Shown here: one piece after another, positions 1 through 7,073 of the stretch | Position numbering within the stretch: position 1 is the stretch's first letter | Layout: every line of letters starts with the position of its first letter | Source: Prevotella sp. UBA7764 | GTDB taxonomy: Bacteria > Bacteroidota > Bacteroidia > Bacteroidales > Bacteroidaceae | Assembly (NCBI GenBank): GCA_002481295.1 | Contig: DLDU01000055.1 | Location: forward strand, 1 to 44,802 | Reading direction: 5' to 3' | DNA length: 44,802 bases | Made by a program: the position numbers and the translations under genes | The notes under the pieces: generated by a model | What the model was told of the DNA's origin: nothing | Databases searched by the model: none | Seen by the model: only the letters and a program-made list of their open reading frames with translations

Positions 1-15
1 CCCTAGATATATCGG

Positions 16-435
16 GTGAGCCGCGAACTGTCCTCTGGCAGCCGTTTCTATCTGCCGGAGATAGGTTATCTGTCCCTTGCCGTGAGCAATACTCCACCGT
101 CGAAGAAACCAAACGGGAAGTTGACGGGCAAGGACATCTATCTGCGCAACATCAACTTCAAACCCGAGAAAAAATTCTTGAAGGAGGTGCAGCGCAACGT
201 CCGTTTCACCAAGTCGGACTACACTACGCTTTCTGCTAAGTACACGGAGGAAACGTTGTGGGCAAAGATCTCAGAATATCTTTCCGCCCACCGCTACATC
301 ACACGCCGAGCGATGCGCTCCGAGTTCGGCCTTAGCGACTACAAGGCGAATCAATGGCTCACCAAGTTTGTGGAGGGTGGCAAACTGACAAAGGAAGGCA
401 CGCGGCATCTGCCACTGTACTTCCCTTCATGTTAA
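16..435 (+). CDS. HU-like DNA-binding protein, C-terminal part (5' end missing or interrupted)
   Basis: About 139 residues are readable. The first 65-70 resemble the second half of a Bacteroidota HU-related DNA-binding domain: a segment with the pattern L.SG..FYLPEIGYLSL, then an IYLRNINFKPEKKFL strand-helix stretch. The last 65 residues, including TRRAMRSEFGLSDYKANQWL, look like a small helix-turn-helix or winged-helix domain. The family normally has about 60 more N-terminal residues with the dimerisation helices. Here the frame has a TAG at 4-6, only 12 bases before the first possible start (GTG at 16), so either the gene is cut by a nonsense codon or a very short form starts at GTG. Only 15 upstream bases are visible and there is no visible ribosome site, so the two cannot be separated. 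The family assignment is by pattern recognition. Confidence 0.55.
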   Translation: MSRELSSGSRFYLPEIGYLSLAVSNTPPSKKPNGKLTGKDIYLRNINFKPEKKFLKEVQRNVRFTKSDYTTLSAKYTEETLWAKISEYLSAHRYITRRAMRSEFGLSDYKANQWLTKFVEGGKLTKEGTRHLPLYFPSC

Positions 436-640
436 TCTCTTTTTTTATAAGGGATTGCCAACTTCCCCGACGGCTTGTAAAGGGTGCTCTTGGATTCGTT
501 AGCTTGCTTAGCTGAAGCCATATGAGCAGTCAAGCCCTTAATATAGTCAAGAGCTTTTCTTCATCAAATCTGTATTGCCAGAGGGTGTTAAACTGAAGGA
601 TTCCGCTTTCTGTCATGACATCGCCCACGCTCCCGTGTTG
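432..640 (-). pseudogene. possible decayed, frameshifted gene fragment
   Basis: On the minus strand, downstream of the DUF1893 gene, two adjacent frames give protein-like text. One frame, from about 640 to 545, reads MTESGILQFNTLWQYRFDEE. The other, from about 545 to the TAA at 432-434, reads ALDYIKGLTAHMASAKQ and ends GKLAIPYKKRD. Joined by one frameshift near 545 they would form a continuous C-terminal segment of about 70 residues that overlaps the stop of the HU-like gene in the opposite direction. I do not recognise the family. It could also be chance coding potential in intergenic DNA. Confidence 0.25.
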
Positions 641-686
641 TAGAAGCGTGGTGAGCGTACATATGGCGAAAATGCTGGTTTGTGCC

Positions 687-1034
687 TCATGCTGCTTCTT
701 CGCCGAGCTTACGCCAGATGTCGAGGAAGGTGGCATGGTCGACTTTGTGGTCGTATTTTACCACCACACCGGCATCGCGCAGCAGGTCGTAGGCTTGCTG
801 GCTGATATACTCTGCCCACACCTCCGTGATGCCCCCGTCGGCCATCATCTTGGCGGCGGAACGTCCCACAGCTTTGACAGCGAGCTTGGCTTCGAGGAAG
901 AGTTCTGGTTTCTCATTCATCAGATTATATAGGTGGCGCACGCCGTGACCACCGAAGGAGTGGATCTTTCCTTCATGCAGGATGACGAGAGAGGCCTGCT
1001 TATCGTTGAGCGTGTCTATCAATTCTTGCATCAT
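687..1034 (-). CDS. DUF1893 family protein (deaminase-like fold)
   Basis: This 115-residue protein starts MMQELIDTLNDKQASLVI and contains the segments HEGKIHSFGGHGVRHLYNLM and GRSAAKMMADGGITEVWAEY. These match my memory of the DUF1893 (TM1506-like) family, whose structure is a cytidine-deaminase-like fold. The segment just before the conserved AAKMMADGGI helix is where deaminases carry metal ligands, but the usual HAE and PCxxC motifs are not visible, so catalytic deamination should not be assumed. Length is typical for the family and it has no signal peptide. It appears to be a single-gene unit with a TAnnTTTG promoter about 70 bases upstream. Function is unknown. Confidence 0.75.
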   Translation of the reverse strand: MMQELIDTLNDKQASLVILHEGKIHSFGGHGVRHLYNLMNEKPELFLEAKLAVKAVGRSAAKMMADGGITEVWAEYISQQAYDLLRDAGVVVKYDHKVDHATFLDIWRKLGEEAA

Positions 1035-1100
1035 AGTCGTAGGGTCTTTAGTTATTGACTGATCTTTTTTGCCAAAGAATCACTTCTATGGCTTCATTGG

Positions 1101-1108
1101 CAAAGATA
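1101..1108 (-). promoter_or_regulatory. -7 promoter element for the DUF1893 gene
   Basis: The minus strand reads TATCTTTG here, an exact match to the Bacteroidota -7 consensus TAnnTTTG. It lies about 66 bases before the DUF1893 start codon, in a non-coding stretch. Confidence 0.55.
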
Positions 1109-1189
1109 AGTGTTTTTTCGTGAAGGTGTATGCCTAAAGACCATCTTTTTTCTCACGTTCTGCACAAAAGGTGCAAAGAGTGCAAAGTA

Positions 1190-1227
1190 GCCTCACCCCC
1201 GTGCCCCTCTCCAAGGAGAGGGGAGTA
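1190..1227 (+). repeat. GC-rich palindromic intergenic repeat, copy 1
   Basis: The sequence begins GCCTCACCCCC and contains a perfect 9-base hairpin, CCCCTCTCC with a two-base loop and GGAGAGGGG (1204-1223). Related copies occur at 23358-23419 (opposite strand) and 36808-36868. Each copy has a CCTCACCC start and a C-rich/G-rich hairpin near its end, and all are intergenic. Confidence 0.6.
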
Positions 1228-1243
1228 ATTACTTTCAAGGGTT

Positions 1244-1293
1244 AAAAAGAAAAGGCGTGGCTTCTTCTATGAAAATGAAAAGAAGAAGCCACG
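1244..1293 (-). terminator. intrinsic terminator after the argS-RNase H unit
   Basis: A perfect 13-base inverted repeat (1256-1268 and 1281-1293, arm CGTGGCTTCTTCT) is followed on the minus strand by a T-rich run at 1244-1253. It lies 33 bases past the RNase H stop. Confidence 0.8.
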
Positions 1294-1325
1294 TTAGTGA
1301 TATGAAATTCTATATGTACAGAATA

Positions 1326-1802
1326 CTATTTCTTCTTGTTGCCGAAGTCGGCGGGAATCTCGCCCCATTTCCTGGTTTCCCATTTGATGATAGGGACGGA
1401 AGCATGGTGGGTGGCGAGCCATCGCTCGGCGCGTGCTACGAGCTCGTAGGCTTTGGCTGTGGAGTCGTCGTGCACGAGTTTGGTCTTGCAATGCTTGTTG
1501 CGCACCCACAGGATGGCGTTGTAAGAGTCGGAGTAGATGGCCTTGTCGTGTATGCCCTGCTGGTCCATGAGGGCCAGGGCGTGTACGATGGCAAGGAACT
1601 CGCCGATGTTGTTGGTGCCACGGACGGGTCCGAAGTGGAAGACCCGCGCCCCTGTGGCCAGGTCGATGCACTGATATTCCATCGGTCCGGGGTTTCCGGG
1701 ACAGGCAGCGTCCACAGCCCACGCGTCTGCTCTCACCTCTGGAGGCAGGGGCAGCACGGTGTCGTGGCGATAGTCGGGAGGAGAGACTGGCTCGTTACTC
1801 AT
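1326..1802 (-). CDS. rnhA: ribonuclease H, type 1
   Basis: The enzyme cleaves the RNA strand of RNA-DNA hybrids during replication and repair. The 158-residue protein has the RNase H fold signature: VDAACPGNPG with Asp31, GEFLAIVHALAL with Glu68, YSDSYNAILW with Asp92, and a C-terminal Asp in PADFGN at 152. Together they form the expected four-carboxylate active site. The N-terminal viroplasmin-like hybrid-binding domain found on some Bacteroidota RNases HI is absent. It starts only two bases after the argS stop, so it is almost certainly co-transcribed with argS, and it is followed by a strong terminator. The gene symbol is by activity; the genome may hold another RNase H. Confidence 0.9.
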   Translation of the reverse strand: MSNEPVSPPDYRHDTVLPLPPEVRADAWAVDAACPGNPGPMEYQCIDLATGARVFHFGPVRGTNNIGEFLAIVHALALMDQQGIHDKAIYSDSYNAILWVRNKHCKTKLVHDDSTAKAYELVARAERWLATHHASVPIIKWETRKWGEIPADFGNKKK

Positions 1803-1804
1803 GA

Positions 1805-3622
1805 TTACATTCTTTCCGGCACTTCTATTCCGAGGAGCTCCATGCCGTTCTTGATGACCTTGGCTACGTTGTCGGCGAGGACGAGACGTGTCACCTTCTC
1901 GGCGTCGGTGTCGGCACTGAGGATGCTGTAGTCGTGGTAGAACTGGTTGAAGTCCTTGGTGAGCTCGTAGCAGTAGTTGGCGATGCCGGCGGGGTTGTAG
2001 TTTTCGCCAGCATCCTTGACGGCCACCTTGAAGGCGTCCATCTTTTGGATGAGCTGTATCTCCTTGTCGTTGAGCGGTGCGTCGGCGGGCAGGGCGGCGG
2101 GCAGCTGAATGCCGTCGGCCTGGGCCTTGCGCATCACGGAACGGATACGGGCATAGGTGTACTGGATAAACGGACCCGTGTTGCCATTGAAGTCGATGCT
2201 CTCGGCAGGGTTGAAAAGCATGTTCTTGCGGGCATCAACCTTTAGGATGAAGTATTTCAGTGCGCCGAGACCTACGATGCGTGCAATCTCGCTCTTCTCT
2301 TCCTCACTCATGTCCTTGAACTTACCGAGCTCGTCGCTGGTCTTACGTGCGTCGCCGATCATCTCGGCGATGAGGTCGTCGGCATCGACGACAGTACCTT
2401 CGCGGCTCTTCATCTTGCCGTTGGGCAGCTCCACCATACCATAGGAGAAGTGCACGAGATCCTTGCCCCACTTGAAGCCGAGACGGTCGAGGAGGATGGA
2501 GAGTACTTGGAAGTGATAGTTCTGCTCGTTGCCCACCACATAGATCATCTTGTCGATGGGGTAGTCGTTGAAGCGCATCTCAGCGGTGCCGATGTCCTGT
2601 GTCATATACACGCTGGTGCCGTCGGCGCGGAGCAACAGTTTCTGGTCGAGCCCTTCGTCGGTAAGGTCTGCCCACACACTGTTGTCGGGCTTGCGGAAGA
2701 AGAGTCCCTTCTTAAGTCCTTCCTCCACCTTGCGCTTACCCTCGAGATAGGTGTTTGACTCGTAGTAGATCTTGTCGAAGCTCACGCCGAGTGCCTTGTA
2801 GGTCTCATCGAAACCAGCGTAGACCCAGCTGTTCATCTTCTGCCACAGTGCGCGGATCTCGGGGTCACCGGCCTCCCATTTGACGAGCATCTCATGGGCT
2901 TCCACGATGAGCGGTGCCTCGTTCTTGGCTTTCTCCTCAGCCTTTTCCTCGTCCATGCCCTCAGCGATGAACTTCGCTTTCAGTTCGTTGCACTGCTCTT
3001 TATAGTGTTTGTCGAAGAGCACGTAGAAGTCACCGATGAGGTGGTCGCCCTTCTTGTGGGCTGTTTCGGGTGTGACGCCGTTGCCCCACTTGATCCAAGC
3101 GAGCATCGACTTCATGATGTGGATGCCTCGGTCGTTGACGATATTGGTCTTGATGACCTTGTTGCCGTTGGCCTCCATGATCTTAGAGAGGCTCCATCCG
3201 AGCAGGTTGTTGCGCACGTGTCCGAGATGGAGCGGCTTGTTGGTGTTTGGCGATGAATACTCAACCATCACGAGGGGGCTGTCGTCAGTAGCTTGCTTCT
3301 CTCCGAACTTAGCGTCGGCATTGATGTCGTTGAGCAGGCTCACCCAAGCCTGGGGTGCCACGACAAGGTTGAGGAAACCCTTGACCACGTTGAAGCGTGC
3401 CACAGCCTCGCAGTCGCGCTGGAGCACCTCACCGATCTGCTGAGCGGTGTCCTCAGGTTTCTTATGTGAAATCTTCAGGAAGGGGAAGACGACGAGGGTG
3501 AGATTGCCCTCGAAAGTGTCCTTGGTCTTTTGCAGTTGCACCATTTTCTCGGGCACATCCTGTCCGTAGAGCTCTTTGACGGCCTTGATGGTGGCCTCAG
3601 TGATTACTTTTTCTATATTCAT
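1805..3622 (-). CDS. argS: arginyl-tRNA synthetase
   Basis: This class I synthetase charges tRNA-Arg with arginine using ATP. From the chosen ATG (MNIEKVITEATIKAVKELYG) it has 605 residues. An N-terminal tRNA-recognition domain covers roughly the first 115 residues. The HIGH-type motif HLGHVRNNLLG is at about 132, and a KMSKS-type loop appears in modified form as GKMKSREGTVVDADDL. The C-terminal DALR-type anticodon-binding domain includes NTGPFIQYTYARIRSVMRKA. The frame is open to a TTG at 3649, but that lies just after the promoter; the ATG at 3622 gives the usual N-terminus. RNase H follows two bases downstream. Confidence 0.97.
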   Translation of the reverse strand: MNIEKVITEATIKAVKELYGQDVPEKMVQLQKTKDTFEGNLTLVVFPFLKISHKKPEDTAQQIGEVLQRDCEAVARFNVVKGFLNLVVAPQAWVSLLNDINADAKFGEKQATDDSPLVMVEYSSPNTNKPLHLGHVRNNLLGWSLSKIMEANGNKVIKTNIVNDRGIHIMKSMLAWIKWGNGVTPETAHKKGDHLIGDFYVLFDKHYKEQCNELKAKFIAEGMDEEKAEEKAKNEAPLIVEAHEMLVKWEAGDPEIRALWQKMNSWVYAGFDETYKALGVSFDKIYYESNTYLEGKRKVEEGLKKGLFFRKPDNSVWADLTDEGLDQKLLLRADGTSVYMTQDIGTAEMRFNDYPIDKMIYVVGNEQNYHFQVLSILLDRLGFKWGKDLVHFSYGMVELPNGKMKSREGTVVDADDLIAEMIGDARKTSDELGKFKDMSEEEKSEIARIVGLGALKYFILKVDARKNMLFNPAESIDFNGNTGPFIQYTYARIRSVMRKAQADGIQLPAALPADAPLNDKEIQLIQKMDAFKVAVKDAGENYNPAGIANYCYELTKDFNQFYHDYSILSADTDAEKVTRLVLADNVAKVIKNGMELLGIEVPERM

Positions 3623-3665
3623 GCGTTTATACCGGTATTTTGTCGACAAAATAATAATATATGTG

Positions 3666-3673
3666 CAAAGTTA
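3666..3673 (-). promoter_or_regulatory. -7 promoter element for argS
   Basis: The minus strand reads TAACTTTG, an exact TAnnTTTG match, 43 bases before the argS ATG. Its position supports the ATG at 3622 over the upstream TTG. Confidence 0.6.
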
Positions 3674-3714
3674 CGAAAAAACAAAGAGATAAAGGTGCGT
3701 TGCGGCGGATATTT

Positions 3715-5115
3715 TCAGAAGGTGACGTTCATGCCCATGCTCAGCGAGGCGTTGCTGCTCAGCGGAATCATCTCTTTGCTGACCTTGCCGATGAGGTGGT
3801 CCATGCCGAAGAAGACGTTGAAACCCTTGGGATGGACATTGATGATCCATCCCATGCTGGTGGAGAACGTGTTGGCGGCCAGGTTCACGCCGCCGTCGAG
3901 CCAGTTGAGTGGTTCCCAGTTGGCGCTGAGGCGGCCTTCTGTCCAGGTGTGCTTACCGCAGAAGCGTGTGGCGCTGAGCAGTCCGAAGTGTATCTTCTCA
4001 TAGCTGGGCAATGTATAGCGCACGCCGATGTTCATCCGCGCGGAGAGCATGGTGGTGCGGCTACCCTTGTCGCCTTCGTCCTGTAGGTTGTAGAATTGTG
4101 CGATTTGGTCGCTGTACTTATCCCACTGGTCATCGGCGGTGTTGCCTTGGCTGCTTTTGATGCCGGTGTCGTGAAAGCCGTCGAAGATGAAGTCTTTGTC
4201 GCGGTTGGTGGCATAGCAGTCGTTGCTCCAGTGGATAAAGCCCAGGTCGAGCAGTGCGGCGCTTACCTCCCAGTATTTGTCGGGACGGAAGACGGCTCCC
4301 AGGTCGGCTGCGAGTCCCACGCCACCGATGCCGGCTCCGTCCACATCGACATCATTAATATAGGAGTAGGAGCCAGCCTGTGCTTTGTATTCCTTTTCCT
4401 CTGTTTTGTATTTCCAGCCCTTCATCGACATGTGAGCCTGCGCGTCGCCGTGCAGTGTCCACGTATCGCCGGTGAGGTTTGCGGTCACGTCTTTCATCTT
4501 AACGTCTGCGTCAGCAATACCCAACAACAGCTTCACTTTGGCACCCACACGCCATTGACGGTTGATGTCCCGGCTGTGACCGAGTGCTATCTCCACGTAG
4601 TTCTGCGAGTTGACGTAGAGATCACCGATGTTGTAAGTATCGTTGCCTGCGTCCACGGCAAAGCGGAACAGCTCGTAGGGCAGTTTCACGTTTGAGGAAG
4701 ACTTGGCGTTGATTTCCACGGTATTGTATCCTCCCCATGCCTTGAAGCCGCCGGAGAGCAGTGTGATGTTGGCATCTGCTCCCACTCGGTTCCAACTTTT
4801 GTTGAAGCCCTTGAGCGGGTCGCTGAGATAAGGGTTCATGAAGGACGTTTTCTTCTTGCCGCTTTCGGTAGGGTAGAGCGGGTTGTCGCGCACGATATCC
4901 TCGTAGCCGAAGTTGCCGTGGGCCTCGGCATTGATGTTGCCCAGTGCGGGTATGGCCACATAGTTTTGGTCGTTGCCCATGGCTGGGTTGAGAGTGTGCT
5001 GATAGAGATAGCCGTCGGTGAAGTAAGCTGAGCGGAGTCCTTGGGCATAGGCGGACACAGGCGCAAGAGCCAGGACGAGGAGTAGCTGGCAAAGTGATAT
5101 AATATGGTGTTTCAT
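3715..5115 (-). CDS. outer-membrane beta-barrel protein, DUF5723-like
   Basis: This 466-residue exported protein has a typical signal peptide (about 1-25, ending VSAYAQ). After it comes GYLYQHTLNPAMGND, resembling the start of DUF5723 and PorV/FadL-like barrels of Bacteroidota. The rest is rich in alternating hydrophobic/polar strands with Gly and aromatic residues (for example GIGGVGLAADLGAVFRP and the last strand ASLSMGMNVTF ending in Phe, as outer-membrane barrels do). It lies 34 bases after the large lipoprotein gene and is probably co-transcribed. Function is unknown; a structural or transport role in the outer membrane with the lipoprotein as partner is inference. Confidence 0.7.
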   Translation of the reverse strand: MKHHIISLCQLLLVLALAPVSAYAQGLRSAYFTDGYLYQHTLNPAMGNDQNYVAIPALGNINAEAHGNFGYEDIVRDNPLYPTESGKKKTSFMNPYLSDPLKGFNKSWNRVGADANITLLSGGFKAWGGYNTVEINAKSSSNVKLPYELFRFAVDAGNDTYNIGDLYVNSQNYVEIALGHSRDINRQWRVGAKVKLLLGIADADVKMKDVTANLTGDTWTLHGDAQAHMSMKGWKYKTEEKEYKAQAGSYSYINDVDVDGAGIGGVGLAADLGAVFRPDKYWEVSAALLDLGFIHWSNDCYATNRDKDFIFDGFHDTGIKSSQGNTADDQWDKYSDQIAQFYNLQDEGDKGSRTTMLSARMNIGVRYTLPSYEKIHFGLLSATRFCGKHTWTEGRLSANWEPLNWLDGGVNLAANTFSTSMGWIINVHPKGFNVFFGMDHLIGKVSKEMIPLSSNASLSMGMNVTF

Positions 5116-5149
5116 GTTCGTTGTCTTATGTTCTTAACAGAATTGATGA

Positions 5150-6880
5150 TTAGTTGAAGTTGCCAACAAGTTTTCCGGTTTTCGTGAGCTTGATGTTCTT
5201 CACGGTGATGGTTTGTGTCTTGGCGTTGATAGTTTTGCCGACGATGGCGTTGTTGCCGTTGCTGGCTGCGGCACGGAAGCGGAATTGCAGCCCCTCAAGG
5301 CTGTGAAGCACATCGTTGCTTTGTGGTTTGATGGTGATCGTCAAGTGTGTAGTGGCAGGCGTTTGCGTGTCAGAAGCCGCATCCACAGTCTTGTCCACAT
5401 CTACGCTCAGTTGCGACTGCGGTATAGAGTCGCCTTGCAGATTGGTACCCCATGCAGTGAGGGTGAGGTATGTCGGCAAGCGGTTGGTGATGTCGGCCTC
5501 CAGTTCCAGAGAGCCGTCGATGGAAGTCGGATCACCAACAGTGCTCTCTTTGAAGCTAAGTTTCTTGACAGTTTTGTTGAGGTCGTCAATAGAGTCGGTG
5601 TAGGCGATAGCGGCATCGGCGTCGAGCTGAAGCGGTGTGGAGAATGAGTACTGTTCTGTCATGTCGTAGTCGTGTCCGAGCTTCACTTCAGTGGTCTGTG
5701 TGTTATCGGCTTTGGCTTTGATGTCGACAAAGTCGATATGGTCTGGAATGGTCTTGAGCAGATTGCCAAGTCCGGGCACTGTGACGTAGGTCTGGCCTTG
5801 CGGCGCAGTCTCGCTCTGTTTGTGGAGCACGATGACGCTCTTGCCGGTGGGGACGGTGAAGATAGGAATATCTACTGTGGCGATGGCATGGTTTTGTGCG
5901 TCGCGTGCGATCATGCGTCCGCTCACTTTGGCAGCAATAGGCAGAGAGTTGTTGAAGTTGAGGCGTATGTGTGGATCATAGAGATTCATGTTCACGCTTT
6001 TGTCAGAGAGGAAGTCGGGAATATTGTTAAGCGCTACCGATCCGAAGCTGTCGAATGTAAACACTGGGTGAAAGCATCCGGTAGCGGCTGTGATTGTCAA
6101 GTCAGCTGTGGCGTTACCGCTGATGCTTGACAGGTTGCCCCTGTTGATGATATTGTTTTTGCTAAGTCTACCTTTCAGATATATCTCGGCAGTAAGACTG
6201 GCGCGGTGATTGTTTTTGTCGAAGGAGGTGGATCCGAGATTGCTCGATGTCTTAAAGTCGATGCTTTTGACATGTAGAACCATGGTGTGGCTACCTGCTA
6301 CAGTGTTGTTAAGAGAGATTGTGTTGTTGCTGATCGATAGGTTAGCACCGTCGTTGGTGGCGTGGTCGATTAGTAAGAAGGAGGGTAGTGACAATGTCAG
6401 TTCGTCCACACACCGCACGGTATTAGGGACTTTAATCGTCACGTTGATATTTTGGTCACACGTCACGCTGTTCAGGTCTTCCACCTCGGCGGGCGTGGTT
6501 CCACTCATGGTGAGAACAGCCAGTTTGCCTTCGAAATCACCTTGAGAGATCAGTATCTTTTTTGCGGGCGTTGGAGAAGATTTGATGGTGAAGGGGTCGA
6601 TGGACACGGTGGCTTTTTCCTGACTGTTGCCGTCCATCTTTATTTGATAGTCTCCGTTGTAGTCGATGTAGACGAAGTCGGAGTTGTTCAGGTTCACGAC
6701 ATCGTCGAGAGCGATTTCCTTGGTATCGTTGTTCCCTGGCAGTTCAAGTTGTTCACTGCCCAGTCCCATTGTAGCGTCGATGTTGTCGAAGCTGAAATCG
6801 TTGTCTTTACAACTTTGAAGTATTCCGGTGGACAATAACAGAGCCAGCGCGGAACATAGATTAGGTATACGTATGTTCAT
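5150..6880 (-). CDS. large lipoprotein of unknown function
   Basis: From the ATG at 6880 the product is 576 residues with a lipoprotein signal peptide (LALLLSTGILQSC, lipid Cys at 24) followed by acidic residues KDNDFSFDND-like, suggesting outer-membrane attachment. The mature part is Ser/Thr/Asn rich and predicted mostly beta, with several stretches that look like repeated Ig-like or jelly-roll units (for example SIDPFTIKSSPTPAKK and LSIDVDKTVDAASD-type segments). I do not recognise a family. The frame stays open to 6967, but the -7 promoter at 6910-6917 lies inside that extension, so the ATG at 6880 is preferred. It precedes the DUF5723-like barrel by 34 bases and may work with it at the cell surface. 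Confidence 0.65.
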   Translation of the reverse strand: MNIRIPNLCSALALLLSTGILQSCKDNDFSFDNIDATMGLGSEQLELPGNNDTKEIALDDVVNLNNSDFVYIDYNGDYQIKMDGNSQEKATVSIDPFTIKSSPTPAKKILISQGDFEGKLAVLTMSGTTPAEVEDLNSVTCDQNINVTIKVPNTVRCVDELTLSLPSFLLIDHATNDGANLSISNNTISLNNTVAGSHTMVLHVKSIDFKTSSNLGSTSFDKNNHRASLTAEIYLKGRLSKNNIINRGNLSSISGNATADLTITAATGCFHPVFTFDSFGSVALNNIPDFLSDKSVNMNLYDPHIRLNFNNSLPIAAKVSGRMIARDAQNHAIATVDIPIFTVPTGKSVIVLHKQSETAPQGQTYVTVPGLGNLLKTIPDHIDFVDIKAKADNTQTTEVKLGHDYDMTEQYSFSTPLQLDADAAIAYTDSIDDLNKTVKKLSFKESTVGDPTSIDGSLELEADITNRLPTYLTLTAWGTNLQGDSIPQSQLSVDVDKTVDAASDTQTPATTHLTITIKPQSNDVLHSLEGLQFRFRAAASNGNNAIVGKTINAKTQTITVKNIKLTKTGKLVGNFN

Positions 6881-6909
6881 AGTCAAACAGGATAATGATG
6901 AATTCATCG

Positions 6910-6917
6910 CAAAGTTA
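6910..6917 (-). promoter_or_regulatory. -7 promoter element for the lipoprotein/barrel pair
   Basis: The minus strand reads TAACTTTG 30 bases before the lipoprotein ATG at 6880. A run of A on the minus strand lies just upstream, as is common for AT-rich Bacteroidota promoters. Confidence 0.6.
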
Positions 6918-7000
6918 CGTTTTTTTTTAATATAAACATTAAGACATATGTTTTTTTTGTGTGTCACATGTTTTTATAATGCCTTTTCCATACCGAATAC

Positions 7001-7041
7001 AAAAAAACGAGGAGTAAGTTCCCGTGTGGAACTTACTCCTC
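7001..7041 (-). terminator. intrinsic terminator of the SusCD/GH26 locus
   Basis: A perfect 14-base inverted repeat (7009-7022 and 7028-7041, arm GAGGAGTAAGTTCC, five-base loop) is followed on the minus strand by seven T (7001-7007). It sits 33 bases past the GH26 stop and marks the end of the locus. Confidence 0.9.
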
Positions 7042-7073
7042 TTTATATATATAGGACTATTGTAGCTTGTGGA

